DNA from: Eudromia elegans | Taxonomy: Eukaryota > Chordata > Aves > Tinamiformes > Tinamidae | Assembly: GCA_003342815.1 (NCBI GenBank) | Contig: PTEX01000310.1 | Span: 428,070 to 492,069, forward strand | Reading direction: 5' to 3' | Length of the DNA stretch: 64,000 nt | Part shown: positions 22,691 through 35,994 of the stretch, one piece after another | Layout: each line of letters begins with the position of its first letter | Position numbering within the stretch: the first letter of the stretch is position 1 | Notes under the pieces: model-generated | What the model was told of the DNA's origin: nothing | Database searches by the model: none | The model's input: the letters and a program-made list of their open reading frames with translations, nothing else | Made by a program: the position numbers and the translations under genes

Positions 22691-25600
22691 GATTCTTTTT
22701 AGAAACTCATATATATTTTAACCAGCAGAAACAAGACAGATGCATTTTTTGTAGGTTTTTCTATGACACCTTCAAACAACAAAGGTGCAGTGCATGAAAT
22801 GGATCTTAACTTACTTTAGATGTGTCCTTATCATATAGTCACACTGAGCATTTTTTTTTTTTTTTTTTATGTAAATAGCGCTGTCAGGAGTGATAGCAAA
22901 GAGAGGCAAAAAATAAGCTGTTTTGGAAAGAATCAGTGTGAAATAATGCTTTGGCTGACAGGAAATGAATGAATGAGCACAAGATGAGCAGATGATTGGA
23001 ATGATTCGGTCATGGAGTTGTACTCAGGTATATGAACTCCTGGCACTACTGAGGTGGCCAATTGTGACATTGTTTAAAGCCAGCTGTATTTGTGTTTAGA
23101 TGTGTTAATCTTTAGTATGTTGTAGACTAGCAGGGGTAATATTGTTAATTGTGGAGCTCTTCTGTCTAGTGGAAAATATATATTTAATTTTTAGCTTGGA
23201 TGCTTCACATATTTTTTGGTAAATAGTGATTGAGTGGGGGAAAAAAAATTTACTCTTCTTGTAGTGTAGGTTTGTGTCCTGTACATTTCTGTGATCTCCA
23301 TTAAATTGTTAGTGTATTTACCTTTATGCATTAGCAGAATGGATAAAATCACAAGGTGAGGATAGCCTTTGCCCAGAGGAATGAGTCAGAATTGCCTTTG
23401 ATATCAATTACCTCAGCTGAACAGTCTGACACAACGGCTCATGTTGCAAGCATTGCCTCCAGTTCCTTCTTGATAGCTTGCACACAGGAAAAGTTCAAAT
23501 GGCTAGGCTTTCCATGCTAGAGGCAAGGTATCATGATTTTTTCCTTTTTGGTATAAAATAGTTGATCAGGATGCAGTGTTATCAGTTTTTGCATGTTAGG
23601 TGTATGTAAATAACACTAAGGCTCTTGCTTTTCTTTATAATAGGTCTGGTAAGAGCTCCACTGTTTGTCCAGAGCTCAGAGAAAACGTGTTGATGATAGT
23701 TTATGAAATTTTAGGGTCTCTATCTTTTTCTTTCCTTCAAAAGCATTAAAAAGCTTACAAACCAGAATGTTTAATTGATCTATATAAATCTTTCCCTGCT
23801 CAGTGAACAATCTGTCTGATGCACTGGGCCAGAAACACATGACAGAATATCTGTCTTCAGCTGTGATTGTGGCCATTTATAACTGTGGAGTGTGTGTGAA
23901 GTAACAGAGAGATCTGCCAAGTCAGGAGACTTGAGAAGGAGGCTTTCCTGAAAGTCATTGTTGGTTGGCTTGAAAGAGAGAGCTCTACATGTGATGTAGA
24001 GCAATATGTCATCTTGTTTGTATCTTCAGTATTTTTTGTCCTTTTTTTGCTCTATGAGGCTTGAGTTGTTGATAGGACACTGTGACATACTTTTTCATTG
24101 TTGTCTTGTGACTTGAAGCTGTATTTTTAAATGAGTGTTTTCATAGACTTCTCCATTGCACCTTTCATTGCCTTTTCTTGATGTCTCCCAGTAAATATTA
24201 AGCACTTCATCAGTTCTGTGGCTTTATGCACCTTCATGGAGGGCTAGTGACCGCAGATGTTCCACAAGTCTGCAGGCGTCTTGTCAACACCAGTTGTGCT
24301 TTGGACTGGACCTGCTCCCAACTAATGCAGATGGACAGCTCGGACGAATTACAACAGGGCCTTTCTCTGCCTAAATGTGCCTTGTTTTGCTTGCTGTTGC
24401 AGTTGGCAGTGTTGTTGTCCTAGGAACTGAGATGGGAGCACACTGGGACTCTGTGACTGTTAATTTAATAACATGTCTCCATAAATTTCTGTCCACTTCA
24501 AGTATGATTTGCTTTCTTGATGTCTTTGCAAGGCCTTTTCTTCTGTTCAAACTTGAAATATTTTCATGTCTTTGTGGATATCGTTGCTGTAAAATGTATA
24601 TTTAGGAGGATCTTTATCCAGGTGATTCATCACAAAGTCATTGTGTTTTTTCCTCCTGGATGGTTTCAGTAGATCATTACAGAGTGATAGCAGGATGACC
24701 TGAGCAGCTAGCAATGCTAGCTATACCTGTTCAGCCCTTCTTGAGCTTCTATAGCACTCACAGCATTTCTAGCAAAGCTTTCATATTTGCTTACTTTTTC
24801 TGAATCTTAGTTAGCTTTATGAGTTTAACTAGTTGTTAAGAAAGTTGCTTAACTCAGTTGGACTCCACCAGGTTTTTCTTGTTATCTTCAATTCTGATGT
24901 CATCTTCCAGTTCATGTAATATGTCTATGTACTGTATTACATTACAGTATATATGGCAGATGTATAATATTATCTAACTTCCCTAACTTCCTGGCAGAAA
25001 TAATACTCTCATGTTTAATGAACAGCACTTTCAACTGTAAGGGGTGAAATGGAAAATATAAAAGAGGCGTTTTCCTTCAGTTAGTCTTCAGTTCAAATAG
25101 AAAGTGTACTTTATGCTGCCTGGAATTAAGCCTGGATTAAAATTTGGACATTAGCTCCACTACACATGAGTGGAAACAAATAAAGGAATAAATTCCTTCT
25201 TGATAACTGATTTTTGCAGAAATGGCCTTTTGGTTGAAGTGCTACATGCATTTTACAAAGTTCATGTACCTCTGCAGTTTATTTTAAGAGATCTGAATTT
25301 ATTTGGTGTAGATTTATGTCAATTATCTAATCAGAAGCAGACACATAACTTCTTAGCCTGTCAAAGGTATTCTGGAATGTATGACAAACTTCAAAGGAAT
25401 GCATAAGATCTTGCTTCACATCTTACTATATATGTTTTTTATAGAAAAGAGTTAATTAAATTTACTCTTTCTGCCCAGAAATTATTTCTAAGCTAAATTA
25501 AATATGTGGGGTTATAAGGCTTTTGAGTATTCTCTTTTTTTTCTACTTTAGCTTAGTGGCTGATTAAGCAGCCAAACGCTTATCTGGATCAAAGAAGTAA

Positions 25601-28600
25601 TAAGCAAAGGGGCATCCTTAGGCCAGTTATCAGTAGAGAACAATCTTAACTGTCATGTATCCAAGTTTCAAAGCACATACTTGACTGAACGGATTAAGCA
25701 ACAGGAATATGTATGATACTATTTACTTGTGATGAAGAAACTTCTAAGAAGCAAGAAGTGCTTTTTCCTAGTGGTGTTTTCTTCAGGTGAGGATTTACTG
25801 GGGACAGGGCTCACCCCTGTGAGTCCTGCCTGACTGAGCGGACATGAGTTCGTGTTGAAGCTGCAGCTCATTCTTGGGTTAATTCCTATGAGGACTTAAT
25901 TTATGTTCACTCACTGGGAGGGAAAAGGAAAAGAACTCAGTTATCTGAACATATAGCATTCAAGTACATTTTGCAGGGACAATATTTCAAGTTATTAGCC
26001 TCTGCAATTTAGATAAGAGCAAGAACTTTCCTACAAATGGCCAAGAACAGTGTCGTAATATTAATACATGACACAGAGTAGCCCTATGTGATAAAGTACC
26101 TAGATAGCTCAATGAAGGGTGAATTAGGAATGCCTGGGAAGATATGTGATGCCATTTGTTAAAACATTGATTTATATGCGACATGAACATCTGTAGGGCA
26201 GCAGGAGCAGGACTGTATTACTGAAGCTGCATAAATATTTTGTTTCCGCACACATGCAAAAGTAGAATGTTGTGAGATCTTGGAGATAAAATACTGCCTG
26301 TGGTTCGGCAGAGCTACATTTCACACAGGTTGTCCTGGGTCTCTTTTAGCATATGACAAGGGTCCAAAATTTTGTAACCCGTGATGGATATCCATGAAGA
26401 TGGTGGCCCTGTGGGTGTCACTCAATAGAGGAGTTGGGTTGGTCTTTCCTGATCTTTAGGTCCGTCAGTTTCTGGTGGGAATGCCTATATGCGCATGGGA
26501 GAGCTAAGCAAATAGGGTAGCCCTAAAAGAGCAGGATGACATGCGCCAAGGGTAGAGGTTTTCTGGAGTATGCTGCTTTTTGGGAGCTTATACACCGGTG
26601 TCAGGGAATACAGCCTGTGAATTACTTGTGTTCTTTGTGTCATGCTTCATCAGGCTCTGTCTTGCATATGTTCAGAGTGAGGCATGGGTCAGCAGTGACA
26701 CACTCATTCAGACATGGGGGCAAGCCTCTTCTTAGCATAATGTTTGATGAGAGGGAGGATTCATTGTCTCACATAAATTAGAACTGAGAGATGTAGCTAC
26801 AATTATAATCCTCCTACAAGCCTGGAGTTTAAAAATCTTTTCTTTCCCACTGGGAATTTCCTGGTGTGCAAAGTGAATTCAGTTGAGCAACAACTTACTA
26901 AAACAACAACCCATCCCACCCCGCCAAACACACTTTTCCATGGTGCAATATGGAGTTGTACTGCTTTCTTGCGGAGGGGGCTAGGTCAGAAGCTAGCCGT
27001 CAATCTATATCGTCCCCAAAACAGGAAAGATAAACTGTTGTGGTGCCTTGAATGTGGAAAATTCCAGGAATAGCTCAGTTTCCAAAAGGAGGAAATTATT
27101 TTCTCTTGATCAGATCATCAGTATCTGGTAAATGGTGCAGTGTAATGAAAATTGGTTTTCTTTTCCTCATCTTTGAATCAACTATTATTTTGAAGAGTAA
27201 GGCTGTTACAGGATTTTTGGCATATTTGCCATTAGGGAAAGTAGATGCTGTGGTAGGAATGCAGCATATTGAAGAGTTTTGTTAAAAAGTTAGTTTGTGT
27301 CACCATAAACTTGAGGATCAAATGTAATGAGTAACCATAACTGTCTTGCAAGCAAATGTGAGTTTGTTGAAGATTAATATATCTAAAAATATACATAGTC
27401 AAGATATTCTAGATATTGAGTCATTTTATATTGGGTGAAATGCCATTAATACTGCATTACATGCAAAAAACACTTTCCATGTGGAAGGTCTCAGAGATAT
27501 ATAAAAAAGTGAATTGTGTCAAACATCAATGAAAGTATCATTCAGATTTCACAGAAGAGGCTGAGGCGCAGTGAGCCTGGGGTTTTTAACTTAGGGAACA
27601 CGAAGAGCCTGACTAGGAACTAACATACACATAGCAGTCCTCCTTAGCTATGACGATGGGGGGGGGGGGGAAGGTCTGCATCTACTGCATGCAGAAAGGG
27701 TTTAGATAAATTGAGAAATATGAGAAATGCTGACTTTGCCCATTTCTGCATTTTTTATGAGGAAATCTGACCAGAAACACAGCTCCATGTAGCTTTTTGG
27801 TTAGGTTAGCTTTAGATTAGCATTTGTTTAGGTTAACATTTATTGGTTAGGGCTCTGTAAGTTCCATTTTATTCTTTATTTTTTTTTTTTTTTTAGTCTT
27901 GTAGCCTGAAATGGAACAAAAACATGCTTTTATGATATTTTACATTTATTTTCCTAACTTCCACTGTAAAGAAGCCCCTCAGAGGACCGAGTTGGGTTAA
28001 TAAAGATGGAGACATTAGGCTCCATGGAGTGAGGAAGTCCTTGAGACTGGACAGTTTTGACTGTGTGACAAAAACAAAGATGCAAGGGTGTAACCTGGCA
28101 GCATTCACCCTCAGTCACAAGATGAAGGGCCTTGATGGAACATCTTAAGTAGTTTTTTGGATCAGATAATGCAATAGCTTGTCTATGAAACATCAAAGAA
28201 ATTAGATTCTAAAAATAGCCTTTATGGGAGAGTAGACACATATATATCACATATATGTATGGATATCTTTATACATATCTATCTCTCTTAAGTGAAAGAT
28301 GGCATGTAAGAAACAGATGCTGAATTTTTGGCCCTATTGAAGCTGATGATGGAGCTTCTCTTATATTCTCTTGTATTCCATTCTCTGATTTGACAGTCTC
28401 ACCACTTTTGACTGTTGACTGTTTTTAGCAATAATTTCTGTCTTTAGTGTGTTAGGTTTGTGGATATCTAGTACTTGGGCTAGCAGAGGTCTGTAAATCC
28501 TGTGCAGGTACTTAGTGCATACATGCACTTCCCTTTGCATGTACCAGTGTTTGTCCAAAGCTTCAGATGCATTCAACTGATGCACTTCAACACAATGTCA

Positions 28601-31600
28601 ATTAGTGCAACAGTGAGTAAATCTATTATGGAAATAGTCCAGACTTTCTTGCTTGGAATTGACATTGTTGCCAGATTTGAGAACTGTGCACAGAAGTTGC
28701 AATGATTTAATCAAAATTCAAAAGATTCAGTCAAAAGATGGAGCATTTGAACAAAAATCATATATAAAAGTTAACCTCAGCAGAATGAGCCAAAGTCCTA
28801 AGCAGACGTGTTGAATTCACATTTTATGCTGTTATCAGCAGTTATATGATGCAAAACAATAGTCTGGCTCTCGAGATAGGTCAGAGTTCTGTTTGCTTTT
28901 TCGTTTTTGTCCTCACTTACTTTGGAAACGGGCACACTTTCTTTTGAAGAAAAGAGGCCAAGACAGAGGGTAGTTTTTTCAAACTTACTTTTAAAATTCT
29001 TTGATTCTCGGACATCCTCTTAGGACATTTTAGACCTGGATGTCATTACCTTGGAAGTCAAGTCCCTTTACAGCAGCTGAGCACAGGCAGTCAATGCCAT
29101 TAACAGCTTTTGAAACTTCATCTAAACACACTCAGTTGTGGTTCAAGTACATGAAAGAAAAAGGCACTAATTAAAAACTTAACTGATATACAGATTGATA
29201 TATTCCCTCTTACATTTCAGCTTTAAGCAATATTAAAAGATCTCCTTGAAGGAGCTAAGGATGGGATCTAAATGTTCTCTTTTCAGACATCCTCATGCAT
29301 ATCCACTTTTCCATATTTGAGTTCTGTTTATGTGGCATGTCCATTTTTATGTGTACATATAATAATAATAATCCAAGTTATAAAGAGCTGTGTTCTATGC
29401 ATATGTTACTCGCACTGAACAGGCTGTGGGAGCTTGAACTCTGCACGCTTTGTTCTGTCGTAGCCTATTTCCCCCACCAGCCCAGCAATGGAATATATTC
29501 CTCGCGAGTGGAAGTCCCATATTTTCTGAAAATCTAGTTAGAGTTGTCAGGACTCCAATGCAATGAACTGCTGTGAGAAGAGCTCTCTCTAATGGAGCAA
29601 CATTGTTGTGTTTGAAGAAAGAGATTTTGAACAGCTCATTCATTTCTTCTTAGGCTGGACCTCGAACATCACCTGGGATTATTTGTGAATTGTCAGGAAT
29701 TTGAAAGCATAATCTCTTGCTGTGTTTTAAAGCAAATGTTGTTCTTTGTCCTCTGCATGGATTATTCCATGGTTTTTTTTTTTTTTTTTGGTATTTCAAC
29801 ATTATTTTTCTTTTTCTCCACTTAGACATAAAATTATGAAACTGAACAAATCTTTTTAATACAAATTATTCTTGGGGGAACTGCCAAGAAAACAATTTAC
29901 TAGAAATACGATATAAATCTTTCAGCCCCAAACCTAATTAGCAAGAATGTCATTACAGGAATGTTTCGGGATTTCGAAATTTCCTACAGACTTTGTTCCT
30001 AGTGTGTTTTCCCACTTTGGACTCTAACATGTCATCTTTTCTCAACTCAGGTGATCTACCTGCAAAGAAAAGCACAATTATTCTTAGTAACTTCAAGTCC
30101 TATGTAGATGTAGAATGTTAAACAGGCAGTTTTCCTTTTAAAATCAAAGTTGTCTTCTCTAAAAAAAAAATGACACTGAGATCAAGCTGCTAGGCGACGC
30201 TTTTTATACGTTTCTGTGTTTGCAGAGTTGTTACAAAGGAGCTAGGTATTGTTTTCTGTTTTGTGAGTCAGAAAAATTGAAGCGTGAAAAAAGATAAATG
30301 TCTCCAGCAAAAGCACCAGGGGAGAGCTGAGGTCCCTGCCAAGGGCTCTGTCCGCTATATCATGCTGTGCTTGGGAGGACTCTCATCAGACTTTCTAAGT
30401 AGTATTAAATAAGGCACTGAAGTAATTGATATAATATTAATCAAGGACCTGGATTGGATGCAAAGACAGAGGAAAAAATATTCTTTACAATACTCCCTTG
30501 TTGGTAAATAGATTTGTTGCAAATGATAGACCGTTTAAAAATCCATTAAAGGAGAGAATAACATTAACTTTTTATAAAAATGATTCAAGTAATAACCTAA
30601 CTTGTATTTTGTTGCATGAAATTTTAACACACACAAGTGAGCCAGACAACTGTTGTTTTAACCCACATGCAACATTCCTATCAGTAAATCTGCACTAAGG
30701 GCCCCATATCCATATCTTAAAGAGTTCTATCATTAAATCTTTTTTTTTTTTTTTTTTTTTTTTCCCTACTGCCCGGAATTTCATTTCATGAACCATAAGT
30801 GATGTAATACTAAACCTATGGAATCTTAAACATGTCTTAAAATCTGTGGAATAAAGTAGACTCTTACCCAATCAAAAATGCAGTACCAATAGAAAATGTT
30901 GCATTTTTTTCAAATGATTCATTTCATTTTTTTCCCCCAATGTTTTAACCAGAATGTCTCAAAATAAACTTGCTTCAGCATTATGAGTTTTCAAGTTTTT
31001 TTGTTTTCTCTTCTTCTCTTCCCCGTTACCATGACACTATATGTGGGTACATTTAGATACAAAAAGTCTGTTATATGCTGCCCTCTTTTGCATGGAGAGT
31101 GTTTTACTTGCTTGTATTTGCTGTGGGAGCCTCTCATTGGAATTTTTGCTGGAATTGTGGCATTCTGCAGAAAGAGACTTTCTCACCTTTACATTCTGAG
31201 ATCTCCCAATGTTTCATTAACAGGCTATGTACGCTATAGCGGTCTGAAGCAAACAGAGCAAAATTTGCATCTTTGAGAAGCTCATCGCCTCGCAGAGTAG
31301 GGTATGGTTTGTTTTGGAGTTACTCTTATGATTGAAAATAGCATTAGACTCTAAAAATGTACGCTTAATTATATGGGGAGGGATGCTGGGATGTTTTGGC
31401 TCCTCTCTGAGACATTTATGTGACACAATGATGCTTCTTTTATTTGTAATTATATGAATGAAAAATTAAAAAAGCATACGTTAAAGGCAGCAGATAATGA
31501 GCTGCCAAACACAGAAGGAGCAGCCAGCTCCTGAAAGACAGGCACAGGCTTTTTCTGGGAGCACTGGAGGAAGGAGTACTGCAGAGCCGTAGGTGTTGGC

Positions 31601-32453
31601 CACTGAAGGATCGCTGCCCACAGGGAGAGGGCCCAGGATAGGGGGCACCAGTGGACTTGCAGTATGCATGGGGATGCTTCCCCATAGCCCTTGGTACTCA
31701 CAGCACGAAATGCTCATGGACTGCAGGGCAGGGAGCATGTCCTGCATGCTCATCCATATGCCTGGCTGCTAGGATCATTGAGGAACCATGCTTAGGAAAA
31801 AGGAGTTACTGCCAGCTCTTACCAGAGTGTGTGGGAATAAGCAGAGGACCCAAGTGGTGTCAGCTGGAGTGTTCTCTCTCTTCAGTAGCCTTGCTGTCCT
31901 CCTCACCACCGAGCAGCAAGTTGCACAGCCTTGCCATCAGTTCGCCACCTTATCTTGGGATAATGTTATCTCTAGATGCGTGACCTTGACAGCTCTGTAA
32001 GAGCTGAGCCTCTTCATTGCTGACGCAGCCTCCAGTTCCATCCAGCTCTCAGCCTGTCTTTGGCTTTGTGTCCACTGTCAACACAGCATTTGTTAAATTT
32101 GAGCATTTCATGCCCAGTATTCCCCAAATGAAGGACTCTTAAATGAATTCCTGAGTTTCCCTTCTGATGTATATAGGGTGTCTTTTGTTTTTAAAAGTGT
32201 GTTTTTAAGAAGCCAGACTGAATCTGAGCACTGCTACAAGGTCCTAGTACCAACAAAATGTGGCTTACTTTGTATTTTATTCCTAACATCAGCACAGATT
32301 GAAACTTAAAAGACTGATTTTATATTTCATCCCTTATTTGCTTAAGTTTTATATGCATTATGATATAGATTGTTAGTGGTTGGTTTAAATGAACACTTAC
32401 TAGATAGAACAATTACTAGATCTGTCACTGTGTACAAACAGGAATATCCATAC
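22691..32453. other. AT-rich sequence with no gene recognised
   Basis: Nearly 10 kb with open frames of at most about 110 codons and no recognised domain. Poly-T tracts lie at 22851-22868 (18), 27879-27894 (16), 29773-29789 (17) and 30740-30763 (24). An (AAT)5 run is near 29358-29372. The segment at 31500-32060 is richer in G+C and has overlapping frames on both strands, but no pattern that supports a gene. No RNA gene was recognised. Confidence 0.5.
27658..27670. repeat. Poly-G tract (13)
   Basis: Thirteen consecutive G in AT-rich surroundings. Such runs can form quadruplex structures and are error-prone in sequencing. Confidence 0.95.
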
Positions 32454-32577
32454 CTACAGCAGCTAGCAAAAGGATGACCACACCACACAGCACGGTGCTA
32501 CAGACATGGCAGAGAAGATCACACTTTAATTTCCACTCCTCCTGAGTGAGCCTGATGACAAACTTGTCAATAACAGC
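32454..32577 (-). other. Candidate coding exon, minus strand, 41 codons
   Basis: Read on the minus strand, a pyrimidine-rich run (TTTTTTGTTTTGCTTTT) leads to an acceptor TGCAAG|GCTG at 32578/32577. A donor GCTGTAG|GTATGG closes the interval at 32454/32453. The 124-nt interval is open in one frame, starting on a codon boundary and ending one base into the next codon. Its peptide starts AVIDKFVIRL, passes an acidic and basic stretch (TQEEWKLK), and ends in a Cys-rich hydrophobic segment of about 20 residues (STVLCGVVILLLAAV) that could span a membrane. The upstream in-frame residues are Phe-rich because they translate the pyrimidine tract, which fits an intron. I do not recognise the protein. 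It is not in frame for direct splicing to the candidate at 40780-40821. Chance remains a serious alternative. Confidence 0.25.
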
Positions 32578-35500
32578 CTTGCAGACGTAAAAGCAAAACA
32601 AAAAATAACCCTTTTTTTCAGAGCTGTTTTTTCTTTGAGCTATAAATTCACTGCTGATGTTGGCTTGACAATTGGCAGACTGCCTCATACAGTTGTCCCA
32701 CAAAAATGTACAGAATCTCTATCTTTTAGTCTCCTATGAAGAATAGCATGGAACAAAAATGTCAAGGAAAAATGTGTTAAGTGAGATGTGGCCTTGATTG
32801 GTGTAAATATATGCAAGACTCAGAGGATCCTCAAAAAAGCCATTCTTATCCAAAATATAAGCAATTTCTGCTGATGATTAATGCTATAATTGTAGGCAGT
32901 AGGACAGACGAGTGGAGGAAGTCGATGAAAAGTCTGATCAGAGACTGTAAAACAAAGAACTGTCTCTATGTGCATCATTCAGGTATATACTCTGTTGGGC
33001 TTTAACGGGAAAGGAGAGATAACACATTACATCCAGTTATGTAGGCCATCAAATTATTGTGCCATTGATGCAGAGTGTTAGAAATTCTGGAGTGTAAATG
33101 AGACTAAAAGCCATACTTTGAGATAGGTTGTGTCTGTCTTTTACAGGTAGAACTACTGTTTTGTAATTTTAACCACATCCCTGTAAACAGTTTTTATGTC
33201 AAGTTTTTGAAAAATGGTATCTTGGGGGAGAGCTTCAATAGCATCCAAGACATCTGTAAGTAGCAACCTATTAAACTTTTTAAATAATCTTTCCTGTCTT
33301 CAATTTGGTTGGATGTAAAAGTTGGGAATTTGCATCCGAGGATCTGACTGAGCATTTCAACCATGGCATAGGCTTGTGTATGTACGTGATTCTGTGCTGT
33401 GAGTTGCTAGCTATTAGGACATCAAAGAGGAGCTGCTTGTGGGTTTTGTCCTGTCCTTTATGGTGGTTTTAAGTGGAAGATAACATCGCTGATTGAACTG
33501 AATAAATTTGCTGCTATTTGTCGCCTTTAAAAGATCTGAAGGCCAGATTGGCTTGGGTTTTGATGTGTTTACATCTCTGGATCTGAATAAAACAAGACCA
33601 AGTAATCCCTGGGAGCTTCTGCAGCCTGAATTGCTGGAAATTCAGCATATGTAACAGGCAACATACATGACAATTCAACATATATAACATTTTTCTCTGA
33701 ATTAGTGCCATACATGCTACAGCTTCAATGAGGTGTTTTGCTGTTGCTCAATGCAGCATAGTATTTGTTTCCTGATAGACATTATGGAACAGCTGTCATG
33801 TTTCGTTCTAGGGTTCATGTGTTTCGATAGGAGGTTAGATTACTTGCTTTTGGACTTTGAAGATATACCATTTAAAAGCACATCTGTATAGTGCTATGAC
33901 ATCCTTCAGGAATTACATGATGTTTTAATTTATTTAAAGGGCTAAAAGCTTTTTCCTGGGTGTTACTTTCCATGATTATTAGGGTCAAGACTTTGGGGCA
34001 GAGGCAATACAGCTGATTATACTGCTTGTGATAGACATTGGGATATAAGGAATGGGCGTGTAAGAAAAGTACACATATTCCATTGCTCTCTCTTGCCTCA
34101 TCTTCTAACAGATTCAGAAATGATCATGGAAATGCTCTGTTGTATTAAACTGTGTACTGTGTGTTGAATGCCTCATCTATAGACATATAACAACTAGGAT
34201 CAGTCCCCTTCCAGGAGAAAGGAATTGAGTAGCTAGCAGTGCTTCTCCTTTGTTTGCTGATGTAGGATCATGTAAGTATTCTTATGCTTAATATCACAGA
34301 ATAGGTGTTGGGGTTACCCTACTGTAAGAGACTACAGAAATGGCCTTAACTTTTTTGCATCAACATGTAATCCCCCTAATACTGTGCCGCAATGACATGG
34401 AAGGGGCTAGTCCCTAGGCACTCATGTAAATAGGATGAGAGTTTGTGGTCCTACAGGTTGGACCTAATTATCCATTTCTGTAAGCCTACTAACGTGAACT
34501 GAATTGTGTTGAGATAAAACAAGAAGCAGTGTAGCCATCAACTGACTCTCATGTTCATTCATGTACCTAAAAATGTACTTATCCATTAGAAAGAGAAAGA
34601 CGTTTGTGCTCTTCATTTGTTTGGACAATATACTGACAACCCAAATTTCAAGGACAGGCTCTGAGTGCCTATATGTATATATATATTCTTATTTTAGTAT
34701 GTGATTAATTTTTTTTGAGGTGGAGGAGAGAGAGAGACAAATGTATGGTTGACTGTTTTGCTTGGCCCATGAAGATTCCATGTTTACGCAAAAATGGCCA
34801 CGGTATGTCAAAATAAGCCGCAGTATCCAGCTTGCATGTCATAGTGGTCAGGTTAAATTGAAGGAACGGAATTTCTCAAAAATATTAGGCTAATGCATTG
34901 CGATCTAAGCTGTAATGGCTATATTTTCTGAAAATGATCATTTCCTCCTTCCTACAGAGAACAGAATTTCTTCTTGGAAAGGAGCTATGGAAAAACATGT
35001 TTTACTTTGCTTCTAAAAATGTAAATGGTCTGTTTCTGTGTTTAGACATAGCCATCTCTAGCTAAGAAATTGTGAAAAGAAGGCAGTACTGGGAATTATA
35101 AGGGGAAGAGAAAGTTTGTATGTCTATAACAGTTTGGGTTTTGTACCCATACGTTCATTTCCTCATCCTTTCTCATCCAGAAACTTTGGTTTTGTTCATT
35201 GATATGCAAGTAAGTATATGTAAGTAATACATAAGCAATTTGATCAATGTCTAAGGAAGGATAATGGTGAGATAAAGTATAGGAAAGGTAAAAGAATTAA
35301 AAAGCAAAACTTACAGGCACATTTGTATTATGCCTGAACCTCCTTTAGGAAGGAATTGCCAAATGATTAAAAATTTGAGCGCTCTAAGTTTTTCTTTGCT
35401 TGCAGCATCCAGAGATTGCCAGTAAACCAAATCATATGTTTTTACAGTCTTACTAGTTGTTGATCTCTCATTAGTTATTTGGATGGCTATGTGCTTAAAG

Positions 35501-35970
35501 GAGGATAAAAGTATGCTGAAAATGTATCAAATGACAGGCTCAAATCCTATCAGATCACTAGTATTCCCTCACTTGTAAAGCCTTTCAGATAGAATTTTAA
35601 TTTTAGGGAAAAAAACCCAGATTTTTATAGCTTTGAGGACACAAAATAGACTTCTTGCGTTGAGAAATGCTTCATAATTAGGAAATAAATGGCGTAAAAT
35701 ATATTCATTGATTTTATATAATTGAGTTTCACTGAAGAATTCTTGAAGACTCATGACATAATTTTTTTTTCTTTCTTCTGTGCTTTGAATTACGAAGTAA
35801 CACCAGTCCATGACAGAGAATTGTATATTTGATTAGGAATATTTATGTGCACATATATATCATGTTGCCTCTGCTTCAGCAAACATATGCCCAGCTTTAA
35901 GTATGCAATCTTGTTTAGTTAATTAAGAGCATACTTAAGTACTTTATGAATCTGGGCACTTTAAGGAGAA

Positions 35971-35994
35971 TGATATGTTAATGTTAACATATCA
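35971..35994. repeat. Perfect 24-bp palindrome (11-bp arms, 2-bp centre)
   Basis: tgatatgttaa and its exact complement ttaacatatca flank the centre tg. Perfect arms of 11 bases with so short a centre are less likely by chance than most of the palindromes here. It could be a dimeric protein site or a neutral AT-rich palindrome. Confidence 0.85.

Noticed and set aside
27795-27850. Cluster of ggttag/ttaggtt strings resembling telomere repeats
   Set aside because: The units are irregular with variable spacing and no run of two or more perfect TTAGGG units, so an interstitial telomere is not supported.
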